Source of the DNA: Terana coerulea
Taxonomy: Eukaryota; Basidiomycota; Agaricomycetes; Polyporales; Phanerochaetaceae
Length of the DNA stretch: 24,718 nt
Assembly: GCA_024811115.1 (NCBI GenBank)
Contig: JAKOGH010001092.1
Location: 1 to 24,718 of the forward strand
Direction: 5' to 3'
The notes under the pieces: model-generated
Seen by the model: only the letters and a program-made list of their open reading frames with translations
The model's database searches: none
Told to the model about the DNA's origin: nothing
Position numbers and translations under genes: made by a program
Shown: piece by piece, positions 1-9,734 of the stretch
How positions within the stretch are numbered: position 1 is the first letter of the stretch
Layout of the letters: every line of letters starts with the position of its first letter

Positions 1-1
1 A

Positions 2-1104
2 GGAAAATCGTACCCTCACACGCTAGATGAACAGAAAGCGCTAGACGACTTCGAAGAGAATCTTCGATCAGGACGTATCCGTCCTTCTAAGTCACCCTGG
101 CAGCTCCGGTTCTTCGTCGAAAGGATGGCTCGCTTCGACCGTACAGGGACTACGCAACTTCGCGATTTAACCATCAAAATCGTTATCCACTTCCTTTGAT
201 CAGGAACTGGTAGACAAGCTGAAAGGGTCCAAGTACTTCACGAGTTAGGCGTCAGATGGGGCTCAACAACATCCGGATCGGAAGGCGATGAAGAGCGGCG
301 TTCATGCAAACCGCGGACTCTTGAACCCAGTCGTGTTCTGGTCCACCAATTCGCCAGCCACGTTCAGACAATGATGAACGACATCTTCCCGAGATCTGAT
401 CCAGGAAGGGCACGTGATGGTCTACATCGACGACATCATGATCATACCAAGGATCTGGAAGAACATCGCCGCATTGTGCAACGAGTTCACGGGCGTAATG
501 CGAGAACACGGTTGTACCTCAAGGCAGAGAAGTGCTGGTCGAACGACTCGAGATCGAATACCTCGGCATGATCATCTCCGAAGGACAAGTCCAGATGGAT
601 CCAGTCAAAGTAGAAGGCGTCAAGAAATGGCCAAAGCCCACATGCAAAGGGACATTCAGGCGTTCCTCGGCTTTAAACTTTACCGGCGATTCGTCAAGAT
701 TTCGGCAAGATCGCGAAGCCGCTTACCTCCTCACCGGCAATGCCACATTCGTATGGAACTCCGAGCAAGCCGAAGCCTTGAAGAACTCAAGAACCGCATC
801 TGTTCCGCCCCCGTCCTAGCAATGCCCACGGACGAGGACAAGTTCGAATGAATGTGACGCTTCGGACTTCGCCTACGGTGCAACCCTTGAGCAACACCAG
901 GATGGCAAGTGGAAGCCTGTCGCATTCCTCTCCAAAGCGTTCACAGCCACCGAGCGCAACTACGAGATCTACGATAAGGAACTCATGTCTATCATGTCGG
1001 CACTTGACGAATGGCGCCAGTACCCAATGGGCGCTCGGCAGGACTTCGAGATCTGGACAGATCACAAGAACCTGGAATACTTCCGGAAGCCGAAGTTGAA
1101 CTGA
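2..1104 (+). pseudogene. Ty3/gypsy pol fragment: reverse transcriptase and RNase H, frameshifted
   Basis: The first bases, read from base 2, give an RT N-terminal segment typical of the family (a [14 protein letters not shown] stretch near 90-105). Pieces of the next RT blocks ([13 protein letters not shown], ELVDKLKGSKYF-like, PATFQTMMNDIF-like) follow in changing frames to about 390. The RT catalytic box is visible as YIDDI at about 423-437. After more indels the RNase H domain reads from about 847 with ASDFAYGATL, then SKAFTATERNYEIYDKEL near 937-990 and WTDHKNLEYF near 1055-1084. Each piece is in a different frame, so this is a decayed copy. Family assignment is firm; exact indel positions were judged by eye. 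Confidence 0.87.
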
Positions 1105-1440
1105 CGGCAAGCGCGTTGGTGTGCCGAACTTGCCGAGTATCACCCTTAGCTTGGCCAAGGCCGGTCGGACCACGGAAAGGCAGATGGACTCTCACGACAG
1201 GGCTGGATATGAGAATGGAAAGGACGATAACGCAGACATTATAGTACTAAAACCAGAACACTTTCGAACTATCTCTACGTAATAGATCAGCACATGCTTG
1301 ACGGACCAGCTACGGAATGGCTCGTAGATATTAAAAGCACAAAGCCAATAAGGACAAAGTAGTTACGATAGCGCTAGCAAAAGAAGGAAACGGACTGGAA
1401 GGAAGATAAAGAAGGATTGATTACCTTGGAAAGATCGGTA

Positions 1441-2165
1441 TCTACGTCCGTACATCGGAAACCCCGCGAACAGATCATCAAGCATCGCGACTCGTACCTC
1501 ATCGGACATCCCAGGGCCAACACAAGACCCACGAGTTGATCACGCGCCAACTACTGATGGCCACGTATTCGCGGAGACATTAGGAAGTATGTCGAGGGAT
1601 GTCGACTGTCGGAAGACCAAGGTTCACACCGGATCTAAACTCGGCCCGCTCCGAGCGAAATTGCCTCTCGGCCCTGGGAGATCATTTCTGTCGACAAATT
1701 GGCCCACTCCCTCCGTCGCTAGGATTCGATGCTATCATTGTGATTGTCTGCATGTTCTCCAAACAGATAATCTGCATCCCCTCCACATCGAGCTCAACGC
1801 GAAGGATGGAGCAAAATCCTGCGTGACCATGTTGTGCCCGTCACGCATTCCGCGAAAGATTGTTAGCGATCGAAGGAGCAGAGTTCAAGCAGAGTACATA
1901 TCCGAACTCTATAAGTCTCTGGGAATCGAAGCCAACGCATCCGGCCTATCATCCGCAGACCGACGGTCAGACGGAGCGGATTAACGCTGAAGTCGAACAG
2001 TACCTTCGACTTTTCATCAACTACCGACAATCCGATTGGGCCGAATGGCTACCCCTCGCATCATTCTCGTACAACAACAAGGTCAACAGCTCCACCGAAC
2101 AAACTCCGTTCTTCGTCAACAAAGGCTATCATCCTAACTCCCGGAAACGAACCCTACCGGAGTAA
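1441..2165 (+). pseudogene. Ty3/gypsy pol fragment: integrase, frameshifted
   Basis: An integrase follows RNase H after roughly 350 bases of poorly readable connection. Remnants of the HHCC zinc-binding region lie near 1490-1620, with frame changes through the final Cys pair. The core contains WEIISVD near the first catalytic Asp (about 1676-1697), IVSDR near the second (about 1858-1872), and a region near 1935-2010 with [14 protein letters not shown], including the third acidic residue. Downstream, [15 protein letters not shown] (about 2070-2115) is the usual post-core block. At least three frames are needed to read the domain, so it is inactive. Confidence 0.87.
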
Positions 2166-2355
2166 AAAGGAAACCGTGAGAGACTTTGTAGATCGGATGA
2201 AATCAGTACGAGAAGAAACGCAGTCAGCCATCGGATTAGCACAGGAGACGATGAAGCGCTGTGATCGACGGAAAGGGAAGACACGTGAATACAAGCCGGA
2301 GACTTGGTATGGCTTGAAGGGACCAACATCACGACCGATCGACCGATGAAGAAGC

Positions 2356-2871
2356 TTGACAACAAGCGCTACGGCCCGTTTAAAATTAAACAAAAACACG
2401 GGCGCCTCCGCTTACGAGCTCGAACTTCCCAAAGCATGGAGAAGGATCTATCCCACGGTCAATGAAATGTGGCTCTCACCGTTCCGAGAGTCCTCCTTCG
2501 AATCCCAGGCACGTGAACCCGAGATACCCGATCTGATTGATGGACAAGAAGAACATGAGGTCGAAGAGATTCTGGACGCTAAGCTGGACAAGGGAATTCT
2601 CAAATATAAGGTTCTATGGAAGCACGAAACCGGTCCGCGCAAGTACACATGGGAACCGCGATTCAATCTCACCCACTGTCAAGATCTCATCGATGCCTTC
2701 TACACAGTACCGGGTGCCCCTCATCCGTTGACTATTCGAATTCCCCCCATCGCGTTTCGCCCTAACGTCAATCAATTCATCGGACATATCGGTTCCAGAC
2801 TCTACAATTGGGAAATAGGTCGTACAGATAGAGACGCCGAGTTCTATAGATCACGCGGACGTGATCCTTAG
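2356..2871 (+). pseudogene. Ty3/gypsy pol C-terminus with chromodomain (longest open piece of the relic)
   Basis: A 171-codon open stretch ends at the element's own stop codon (2869-2871), immediately before the polypurine tract. It starts with the integrase C-terminal GPF-type/SH3-like region (SAYELELPKAW, HPTVNEMWLSPFR-like). About 60 residues in it enters a chromodomain: EVEEILDAKLDKGILKYKVLW, then TWEPRFNLTHCQDLIDAF. Two of the usual aromatic cage positions are recognisable. Chromodomains in this position are known to steer chromovirus integration to methylated-histone chromatin. Here it is only the open tail of a broken polyprotein, not a gene of its own. Confidence 0.85.
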
Positions 2872-2879
2872 AGAGGGGG
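2870..2879 (+). other. Polypurine tract of the retroelement
   Basis: A run of ten purines (AGAGAGGGGG) overlaps the pol stop codon and lies 3 bases before the LTR start. This is the usual priming site for plus-strand DNA synthesis in LTR retrotransposons. Confidence 0.7.
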
Positions 2880-2882
2880 TTA

Positions 2883-3200
2883 TGTCATGAACTTCTGGGC
2901 GTCTCTAGGGTATTCTTTTCATTTCTACTGTCTTCTACCCCTATCTATTGTTCTCCCATCGATACTCGTGGTTTCCGTATGTTTCTCTATTGTTCTGGAC
3001 CGCTCTAGTACATATACGAGGATACCGGGTGGTACTGTACAGTTTAGGACTACACATGTATAAGTAGCTACCGTCTGCAACAGAGAAAGCCAGTCTCGAG
3101 CTGGTCTGTTCCCCAGCTACTTACTCGGAGACTGCACCACTATTTCCGTCCCCAGTTGAGAGCGTCGCACCTGGTACAGTTGTACTAGTTGTTGTTGACA
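2883..3200 (+). repeat. 3' LTR of the Ty3/gypsy element (318 bp)
   Basis: The segment starts TGTCA and ends TGACA, a perfect 5-bp inverted terminal pair, and begins 3 bases after the polypurine tract. It contains a TATA-like element (TATAAG, 3059-3064), as expected for an LTR promoter. The 5' LTR is outside the window, so identity between LTRs and the target-site duplication (candidate right half: the bases just after 3200, AGATG) cannot be checked. Boundaries are inferred from the termini and context. Confidence 0.75.
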
Positions 3201-4037
3201 AGATGCCTTGCCCGCTTCTGCCAACCCTAAAGCTTGTCAATCGAATGGGTGAGCAGCGTTGAAGCTTCTGGTTATCCTTCTGGGCTCATTTCTCCGCGAG
3301 GGGCGTGCCTCTTGGTTCGATGTGGCAAGCTATAAACAATTAGCGCATCGATGAGGCGTGCTGCGAATGACTTGGCATCCGCCAAATCTTAGGGATCCAG
3401 AGGGTGGCAAGCGGGGCGATAGCGCAGCTCTGCTATGAGAGGCACTGAAGTGATCGTCGTGGGCTCTGGGCTAACCACGCCGCAGTCACGGACAATTCGG
3501 AGTTACGGCAGGGAACACGCACCATGAACGATGTCAGTGGCTCGTTTCTGCGACCAAATCCTGACTATATCAACACGCGATACTCTCACGTACGCACGCA
3601 TCCATTTTCCCCTCTATGCTTGGATCACTGCCATCCTGAACGCTTAAAATATTTTGTAGGTTGCTGCTGCTCTCCTGACATAATTGAAGACGAGCTCTCG
3701 TTGCACGGTGTCTGCAACAAGTTTGCGGTGTGGAGGTCCGCGGATCCCGCCGCCGGACGCCTCTATTAGTGTGGGAGGCGGCAGCCGTTCCCGCGACAAA
3801 CGCACTTCGCTTCGCGACTCGCGGTGGCGGTTCCTAAACGGGTATCGTGACTTTGCGGCGTCTCTCCAAACCCTCAACTTACCCAGGCTCTCTTCACCTG
3901 TTGCCCAGCTCCAGCCTGACTCGAGGCCAGTGCCAACCCCTGCTCCGTCCCCTCGCTTGCTTCAGCATCGGTGCTTTAGCCCCTTCGTGAACAGCAATGG
4001 ATGCCGATTCTTCTGAAGTATCGACTCGAGTAGGTGG
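3201..4037. other. Intergenic, no gene recognised
   Basis: About 840 bases between the LTR and the BTB-like gene. Short open frames exist on both strands but none gives a recognisable protein. The right end probably holds the promoter and 5' UTR of the BTB-like gene; an alternative first coding exon for that gene (3997-4029) also falls here. Confidence 0.5.
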
Positions 4038-5080
4038 GTGTGGGTGCTCCATTCCACTGTCGCCTCGCAGCTCCTTACAAACCACCGCCCAAATGTCTCT
4101 CCAGCATATACTCAGCCTGCTAGTAGCCTCAAAGGCGTAGACGTCGGTCGAAGTTCAGCCATCTTGCTCTCTAGCATCTTTCAGCCAACTGCTTGCATTC
4201 TGCCGTACCCACCAGATCTCGTCTTCGTCACCTCCGACCGCGTGTTCTTTTATGTGCACTCCCCGCTGCTGCTCGCTGAGTCCGACAACGACTTTGGTGG
4301 CTTGCTCGCGCCGCGCGCAAACGCAGGCCTGTACGCGGTTGTGCTTGTCCCGGAGCCCGCGCCGGTGCTCAACATCGTGTTGCACGCGCTGTACGCGCAG
4401 CCGATCGCCCGCTTCCACCCAGCGAGCGACGTCCTCGTGCACGGCGTGGACGCGCTCGCGCGGTACGGCGCCGCGCCCGCAAAGCACCTCGCGCCACACA
4501 CGGAGCTCGCGCAGGCCGTCGCCGGCCACGTCGCAGGCGCGCCCCTCGCATTCTACGCGCTCGCGGGCGCGCACGGGCTGCCTGCGCTCGGCGAGCGCGC
4601 CGCGCCGCACCTGCTCGGGCTGCGGATAGCCGCGCTCGACGCGGGCACGGTGCAGCGCATCGGCCCGCTGTACCTCCAGCGCCTCGTCGCGCTGCAGCTC
4701 ACGCGCCTCGACGCGCTCAAGCACACGCTGCGCCGCCCGCCCGCCGCGCACGCACCGACGGCCGGCTGCACGCCCGCGCAGCAGGCGCGCGTCCGAAGGG
4801 CTTGGGAGCTCGCGGCGGCGTACTTCGTCTGGGACGCCCGGCCTGGTGCGTGTCCGGCTCCCTCTCGCGGCGTGGGCTGCCTTGCGTGCTGCTGAACGCC
4901 TGCGCAGACTTGACGACTATCGCGCTGGAACTGGCGTTCGCGCCGCTCGCGGGCGAGATCGCCTGTCCGGTGTGCAAGAGTGCGTTTAGCCGCCGCGTAG
5001 AGGAGGTCCTGGTCGACTGGGGCAACGTGCGCGTGAGCACACTTCTGGTGTCCGGTGTCGGCGAAGCTGACGACTTATGA
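4038..5080 (+). CDS. BTB/POZ-like protein of the Agaricomycete type, one intron
   Basis: Spliced model: 4038-4845 joined to 4908-5080, 326 aa. The 62-nt intron has a GTGCGT donor, a CTGAAC branch-like site and a CAG acceptor; splicing joins ...WDARP to DLTTIALEL and keeps the frame. A BTB-like start (DLVFVTSDRVFFYVHS, residues 60-75) is followed by an Ala/Leu-rich helical region, then the conserved WELAAAYFVWDARP and a C-terminal CPVC (residues 289-292) before a short basic helix. The family is lineage-expanded in Agaricomycetes and of unknown role; BTB folds mediate dimerisation or Cullin-3 adaptor contacts. The start is uncertain: an ATG at 3997 (MDADSSEVSTR) could splice via a very short 41-nt intron (4030-4070) into the same frame, removing the first residues of this model. 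GC content is very high, as in many fungal genes. Confidence 0.75.
4846..4907 (+). other. Intron of the BTB-like gene
   Basis: Without removing these 62 bases the first open frame ends at 4895 in unrelated Cys-rich sequence. With removal the protein continues into its conserved C-terminus. GT-AG borders, phase 1. Confidence 0.8.
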
Positions 5081-5603
5081 CTTAGCGAACTGTCTAAGTT
5101 ATGCCTAGAAATCGCGGTTCACGCCCTTATTGGCCCCCTTCGTGTGTGTGTGCGTATATTTCATCTTCGTGCGCTGTGTTTGTGCTAAGTATTTGTTGAC
5201 CTCTGATGTGTTCCATTAATAGGACTGCTAGTGTGTATATAAGACTGCCACCTGACAGCCAGCTGCTTATTCTCATGGATTGCCTTGACATTGCCACTGC
5301 GTGCTATTTCCTCCTCAAGTACTCTAATGGTCGAGTATAAAAAGAAAGGTATATAAGAGATACCTGACAGAGCCGGAATTTGGAGATGCTGTTAGGCCGG
5401 CCGGTCACGCAAGGAGCGCCTATGAGATGGTTCGCGTCTATTCAGAGTACGATTACGAGGACAGACATTGTGGATGTGAGGTATACTACACAAAACAGTG
5501 AGACACTAAATTTGCGACAGCGGATGGGGATGATGGAGAGCGTGGTATAAGTGCGACAACAATATAGAGTGAAAGGGTTCAAGAACCAGTACCAATGCGC
5601 GAT
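5081..5603. other. Convergent 3' flanks of the BTB-like gene and phosphatase copy A
   Basis: No gene seen. The right half (about 5350-5603) resembles, in reverse complement, the sequence after the stop codons of copies C and D, including a tract equivalent to CCATCATCCCC and TGTGTAGTATACCTC. It is therefore the 3' UTR of copy A. Two TATATAAG strings (about 5237 and 5353) have no gene placed to use them. Confidence 0.6.
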
Positions 5604-6741
5604 CTACGCGAGGATGCTGAACTGGAGCTGCGTCTTCCCGTCAGCCTGCACTGGCTCGCAAACAACCTTCTCCATGTTGTCGACCAAGAAGTGCGCGCCA
5701 CAGTTCTCGATCTTCGAACGCTCGTGCGACGTGCACACCGCGATGACCGTCGCGCCGGACGCGATGCCGGCACGGATGCCGGACGGTGAGTCCTCGAAGA
5801 CGACGCACTTCTTCGCGTCGAAGCCGAGCTCCTTGGCGGCGAGCAGGAACGGGTCAGGCGCGGGCTTGCCGGCTTTGAGACGCTTATCGTCCGCGGTGAT
5901 GGTCACCTTGGGGGCGTGATGCCGACGCGAGTCATGCAACCGTACGCTATGATAGCTAAATGAGTATCATATCCTGGATGGAACTAGAGCGTAAATACTC
6001 ACCATATGTCTTTGCGCCCGAAGTCGCGACGGCGTAGTGGCCGTCGGGGATGGAAGAGATCATCTTTTTCACACCAGGGAGAATACGCACAGCGCGGTCG
6101 ACATTGGCAGCTTCGACCTGCCACGCATGCAGCTGGTCCTTCTGCAGAACCTTGTCCTCTTGAGCAAGCATCTCTTCGTGTGCCTCCTCCATCGCCGGGT
6201 CATCGAACGCAGGCTCCTCGCGCACCGACGCCATCGTGAGCATCCCGCTTAGGCGGGTCGCGAACGACGGGCGACGCGCCTGATTGAGCACGCCAGCGCC
6301 AAATGACGAGGCGCGGGAAGAGGTGCGGGAGGACGACGTGGAGGATGAGGGCGTGAAGCTGGGTGTCGTCTCGCTCGAGTCGACGGGCGAAGGGTTGTGC
6401 GAGCCGGGGCCATGCGTGTTGTATGCGTCGGCGAAGAAAAGAATGGACTCTTCGAAGTTCTGCACCTCATCGTCCATTTCGTGCGCCTTGATGTGCGGCT
6501 TGAACTGGGCGAGGTTATCGACGGCGCGCTTGCCGTGAGTCGCCGCGATCACGTAGTCCGGGTCCTGCCCGATGTCCTTGGCGACCTTGCCCCACGCGGC
6601 CTCGACGGCGGCGATGGAGTCGGTCAGCGTACCGTCCTGTAAAGGATGGTGAGTATCAATGTATAGAATATTAGGAGACTGGGGACATACCATGTCGAAG
6701 AGGACGGCGTCGGCGTGGAACTGGGATGCGATTTGAGACAT
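5604..6741 (-). pseudogene. HAD phosphatase copy A (DOG/GPP-type), broken by a 1-nt deletion in exon 3
   Basis: Exons on the - strand: 6741-6691 (17 codons, MSQIASQFHADAVLFDM), 6636-6003, 5946-5604; introns of 54 and 56 nt with GT-AG borders. Motif I (FDMDGT) is split by intron 1 and motif II (VATSGAKTY) ends exon 2. In exon 3 the copy reads five G on the + strand (5910-5914) where intact copies read GGGCGG. The missing base puts a TGA in frame at 5905-5903, so the product would stop near residue 242, losing the motif III lysine and motif IV (FEDSPSGI). Downstream the old frame is well preserved to the normal stop, so the break is recent or a sequencing error. Without it the protein would be about 342 aa. 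Promoter elements and 3' UTR are present, so it could still be transcribed. Confidence 0.88.
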
Positions 6742-6864
6742 GTTATGGATGTATGAAGTCGAGTAGAGGTGCTTCAGGTGAGAGATATTAGGATCTGAGT
6801 GTGCGCAGAGGAAAGGTCCGTAAGAGAGAAGTGTTGTGTCGTTCAGCAGCGGTGGACATGCTGC

Positions 6865-6871
6865 TTAAATA
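6865..6871 (-). promoter_or_regulatory. TATA-like box of copy A
   Basis: Reads TATTTAA on the - strand, in the place where C and D have TATATAA, about 125 bases upstream of the ATG. It is a weaker match than in the other copies. Confidence 0.5.
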
Positions 6872-6924
6872 TGTTCTCTTGCACACAGAAATGAAATACT
6901 TGAGCTCTGCCAGTCGCTCGGACT

Positions 6925-6932
6925 TGACGTCA
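6925..6932 (-). promoter_or_regulatory. TGACGTCA ATF/CREB-type bZIP site, copy A
   Basis: Perfect 8-bp palindrome, 53 bases upstream of the TATA-like box. The same octamer occurs in the equivalent place before B, C and D. Confidence 0.65.
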
Positions 6933-6982
6933 GCGTACCAGTGCCGCCGCTAGAGACCGTCGATTGCGTCGAGGAAGCCTCC

Positions 6983-7000
6983 GCTATGCGCCCGCATAGC
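6983..7000. repeat. Perfect 7-bp inverted repeat conserved with copy D
   Basis: GCTATGC, 4-base spacer, GCATAGC. The same hairpin or dyad is at 20956-20973 upstream of D. It could be a dimeric protein-binding site. Confidence 0.5.
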
Positions 7001-7308
7001 CAGTGGGGCTCGCATGAGCCAACGAAAACATAAGCAAGAAGCACTTTGCCGCGGGGTGCGGACACGACTGTTGTCTGCTTCTCAGCGTCTGCGTTGTATG
7101 AACACTGTGACGTCGTTCGGCTCTGGAGATAGGCGAGAATCAGCGCAACGGCGCCGTGTGTGAACAGAACCCACGAAGATCAAGTTCGGCTGCTAAGATC
7201 AATCGCAAAGCACTCAAAGCGCGGCGGAGGAGCTCGGGGTGGTTGTGCTTGCACAGGGCGGATTTCGGAAACAAAGTTCAGAGGCACGGTGACGGAGCTA
7301 GCCGTGGC

Positions 7309-7315
7309 TGACTCA
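7309..7315 (-). promoter_or_regulatory. TGAGTCA bZIP (AP-1/Gcn4-type) site, copy A
   Basis: Embedded in TGCTGAGTCAGC on the - strand. The same 12-mer lies at a similar distance upstream of C and D. Confidence 0.5.
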
Positions 7316-7415
7316 GCAGATCGGCGTGGCGCGTCCGGATCGGGAAGCGTCGGGAAGTGCACGACTTTCTTCACGTTCCTCATTGTCCCTCCTTGCGCCA
7401 CCGACAATCGACTCG

Positions 7416-8971
7416 AATTTATGGTCAAAAAATGTGCAGTAACTTTCCTACGCTCATCATGTCTCGTACTAGGGACGAGAGTGTTATGCCGCGGCTTGAA
7501 GGTGTGCACACGCTGCAGGGCAGAATCTACGGAATCAATTCAAAGCAATGGTGCTGAAGAGGATCGGAAGCAAACGGTCGATCTGTGGCAAGTCGAATTT
7601 GCGAGAGGCTTGCCGCTTGACTACCCTGGCACGTCATGGGGCTAAGGAAGTCGGTACACACAGGTTGCCTTCGAGGGGCGAGAGAGGAATAGTGAAGGCA
7701 TGATGGTGTGTCGAAGCGAGCTCGTGTACGTCCCGTTTGGCTTTACTTGGGACTGTCCATGGAAGCTTACTTGCGTGCTACATGCAACCCAGAGCTTCTA
7801 CACTCCTCCAGACGAAGAGACCATGGCGCCGATGTGCTGCACGCGCAGTGTGCACGTCCCGCCGCGCATGCTCCCTCCGTGCACGGTGCGTGTCACGCAC
7901 CTCGAGCTCTTCGATCTCTTCGGTCGTCTGTTTGGCCTGGTTTCGCTCTGCAACGAGATTTACACGCTCTAAACCATTTGGTGCCCCGCTGCCCCCGGCA
8001 CGCATGTGGAACGGCGGTAGCAAGTGCGCCGAGGCTACCGTCGCCGAGCGTCGTCTGTGCAGCCTGGTGCGTTCTCATGGCCGTCTTTGGCTACAGCTGC
8101 AGGCCCGGCGCGTTGCGCTGGCGCTGAATGCTACCGATGGCGTGCACATCGAGTGCGCCGAGGCAGTATTCTCAGAAAGACTTGAGGACGCCGTCAGAGA
8201 TGTGCGCGTATTGCCAGGCCGAAGCACCTGAGAGCCTCAGCGGCAGCTTCGCCAGAGGGAGACAATAGAGAAGACTGCTTCCAAACATCACAGGTGATGG
8301 TAAATCAGCTTCGTTTGTGTACGTATACGGTGACGATACTCCCAAGTTTTGATCTAGCGGCCGCTAGAGTTGCGTTTCAATTAGTAGTTTTATTTAGGCA
8401 CCCTCGATGAGGGCTTGTATGAACGTTAGTGGAACATGCAATGGACAAACAAGTTACCTCAGCTTGCGCAGATCCACATCAGGAGCCAAGACGTGCTCGT
8501 TGCGAATTTCCTCTCTGAATACTGCACGTACTCAGTTCCCTGTGGTGCAAGTGATTTCGCGACACTTTCATCACAGCAACTTCCTCCCCTCCCCTCCCGC
8601 TTCCCTCTGCGCCGCGCCGCCGTACTTTCGGGTGACTGCTGATACTTGATAATAAATTGCTCATCCTTCGCTGGACTGTGTGCATTGTCGTGCATTCACC
8701 GTCAGACGTCGAGGTACCGGATTTGCTGCCCACGCGAGGCGGTCCCAGCGCTCGATCTGCACAAGTACGAGCACGCTGCTCTCGCGCTGGGTCTCACTGA
8801 GGGGATCCCCATCGCGTGTTCGGATGCAGAGGCCCACGCATGGATGATAGGCTCCCAAGCCCAAGCATATTGCCAGAGCAAAATGGAACACTGGGGAAAC
8901 CGTGCACTGACCGTATCAACGGGACGCCAGACGTGTTTTGGACGTGTTCTGCGATGGGAGTAGACTCGTTA
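7416..8971. other. Intergenic, no gene recognised
   Basis: Several overlapping open frames occur between 7700 and 8231 (up to 164 codons, + strand). They are GC-rich, overlap each other, and none resembles a family I know. One frame contains a Leu-rich run (LELFDLFGRLFGLVSLCNEIYTL, quoted in part only as a curiosity). This could be a decayed gene fragment. The remainder holds only short open frames. Confidence 0.45.
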
Positions 8972-9115
8972 CCAGCCCGCAGGTAGCTCTTAAGAACGTA
9001 CCTTGAGGTACGTTATTCTTAATAGCGACCAGCGGGACTGGCAGAACTCGGTCGAGCGCACGCACACGAGAATTCAAACCCCGCAGATTTCCCAAAGAGG
9101 CAGGTCGCCACGTGT
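8972..9115 (-). repeat. Hairpin-bearing dispersed repeat, copy 1
   Basis: The left part (8972-9041) is a near-perfect hairpin: arms 8972-9002 and 9007-9041 around a TTGA loop, with only a few mismatches and small bulges. The right part (about 9050-9115), read on the - strand, shares a core (CTCTTTGGGAAATCTGCGG and GAATTCTCGT) with the repeat at 9604-9734 on the other strand. It looks like a non-autonomous repeat family with a terminal foldback. Confidence 0.6.
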
Positions 9116-9603
9116 GCACCAGAACTCGCGGACGTCACTCTGTGAGTTATTGCAACAGCAACGGAATGCTGTGGAGGAATAAACTGGGCGTAAAAGGCAG
9201 AGATAAAGTTGAGAGAGGCTGCAGCAGAACAGAAGGTAGTCACCATGCTCAGGAGCGAGCTGGCCAGTATACTAGTGTTTGTGAAGGAAATTAAACCCTT
9301 AACATGTAAAGCTTCCCCTGCCAGGGTCTTTTGCACACGAAAACACTCGTGCTTTATCGGAGATCATCAAAATTCTCGATTGCTACGGCCTCTGCCACTT
9401 TAAGGCTATACAAACCGTCAAGCTGCCGGATAAGCCGTAGTAAAGGGGTCATGTTTAACGAGTTTGCATGCTTTCGCACTGATTTCGGCGTGATTGACTT
9501 CTGAGTAGTATACATAATTATTACAAACAGCTTCCTAAGCATGGTAGAATATAAGTAAATTCATTGCTCAATAAACAGCTCAGGCATATTACGGCGGAGT
9601 GCG
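9116..9603. other. Spacer between the two hairpin repeats, nothing recognised
   Basis: About 490 bases, moderately AT-rich compared with its surroundings. Short open frames only. Its position between inverted repeat copies makes it a possible cargo segment, but no coding or RNA motif is visible. Confidence 0.4.
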
Positions 9604-9734
9604 CGTGGGCGCTACGACTACCTTCCTCTTTGAGAAATCTGCGGGGTTTTAATTCTCGTCTGCGCGCTCTCGGTTCAGTGCTCCCAGCCGCCTTGCAAAG
9701 TATTATATTGTTATGTTACGTGCAAGGTGGCTGG
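9604..9734 (+). repeat. Hairpin-bearing dispersed repeat, copy 2
   Basis: The core (CTCTTTGAGAAATCTGCGG and AATTCTCGT, about 9627-9660) matches copy 1 in inverse orientation. It is followed, as in copy 1, by a hairpin: 9684-9697 pairs with 9721-9734 with one mismatch around a 23-nt AT-rich loop. The hairpin sequences of the two copies differ although their position is the same. Confidence 0.55.

Larger units (their letters stand above)
1..3200 (+). mobile_element. Degenerate Ty3/gypsy chromovirus-type LTR retrotransposon, 5' part outside window
   Basis: The pieces run in the order reverse transcriptase, RNase H, integrase, chromodomain, polypurine tract, LTR. That is the Ty3/gypsy order (integrase after RNase H), and the C-terminal chromodomain places it with chromoviruses. 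The reading frame is broken many times by small indels and stops, so this copy cannot encode a continuous polyprotein. Gag, protease and the 5' LTR would lie to the left of base 1. The element is on the + strand and ends at 3200. What I see directly are the domain motifs and the LTR ends; non-autonomy of this copy is an inference from the frameshifts. Confidence 0.9.
6742..7415 (-). repeat. Upstream block of copy A, duplicated in inverse orientation upstream of copy D
   Basis: Read as reverse complement, this block matches about 20540-21211 in order: a GAGTCGRTTGTCGGT stretch, TGCTGAGTCAGC, CTGAACTTTGTTT, GATCTTCGTGGG, CAGAACGACGTCAC-type sequence, the CTATGCGGGCGCATAG hairpin, TGACGTCA, TATA region. 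Similarity is high and nearly colinear for about 670 bp. It holds the promoter of copy A. No protein-coding gene is claimed, although a matched open frame is a by-product of the conservation. Confidence 0.8.

Noticed and set aside
5237..5360. Two TATATAAG strings on the + strand
   Set aside because: No + strand gene begins downstream; they lie between the ends of two convergent genes.
7700..8231. GC-rich open frames of up to 164 codons
   Set aside because: Could be a gene relic, but no frame has a known motif or believable splice structure, so no gene is called.
8353..8368. 16-bp perfect palindrome TCTAGCGGCCGCTAGA containing a NotI site
   Set aside because: Looks like a linker, but about one palindrome of this size per few windows is expected by chance and the flanks show no vector sequence.
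9060..9120. tRNA-like T-arm (CGGGG TTTGAAT TCTCG, wobble pairs) in the repeat core
   Set aside because: No acceptor stem, D-arm or anticodon arm at proper distances; the other copy has a degenerate loop. At most a hint of a tRNA-derived SINE.
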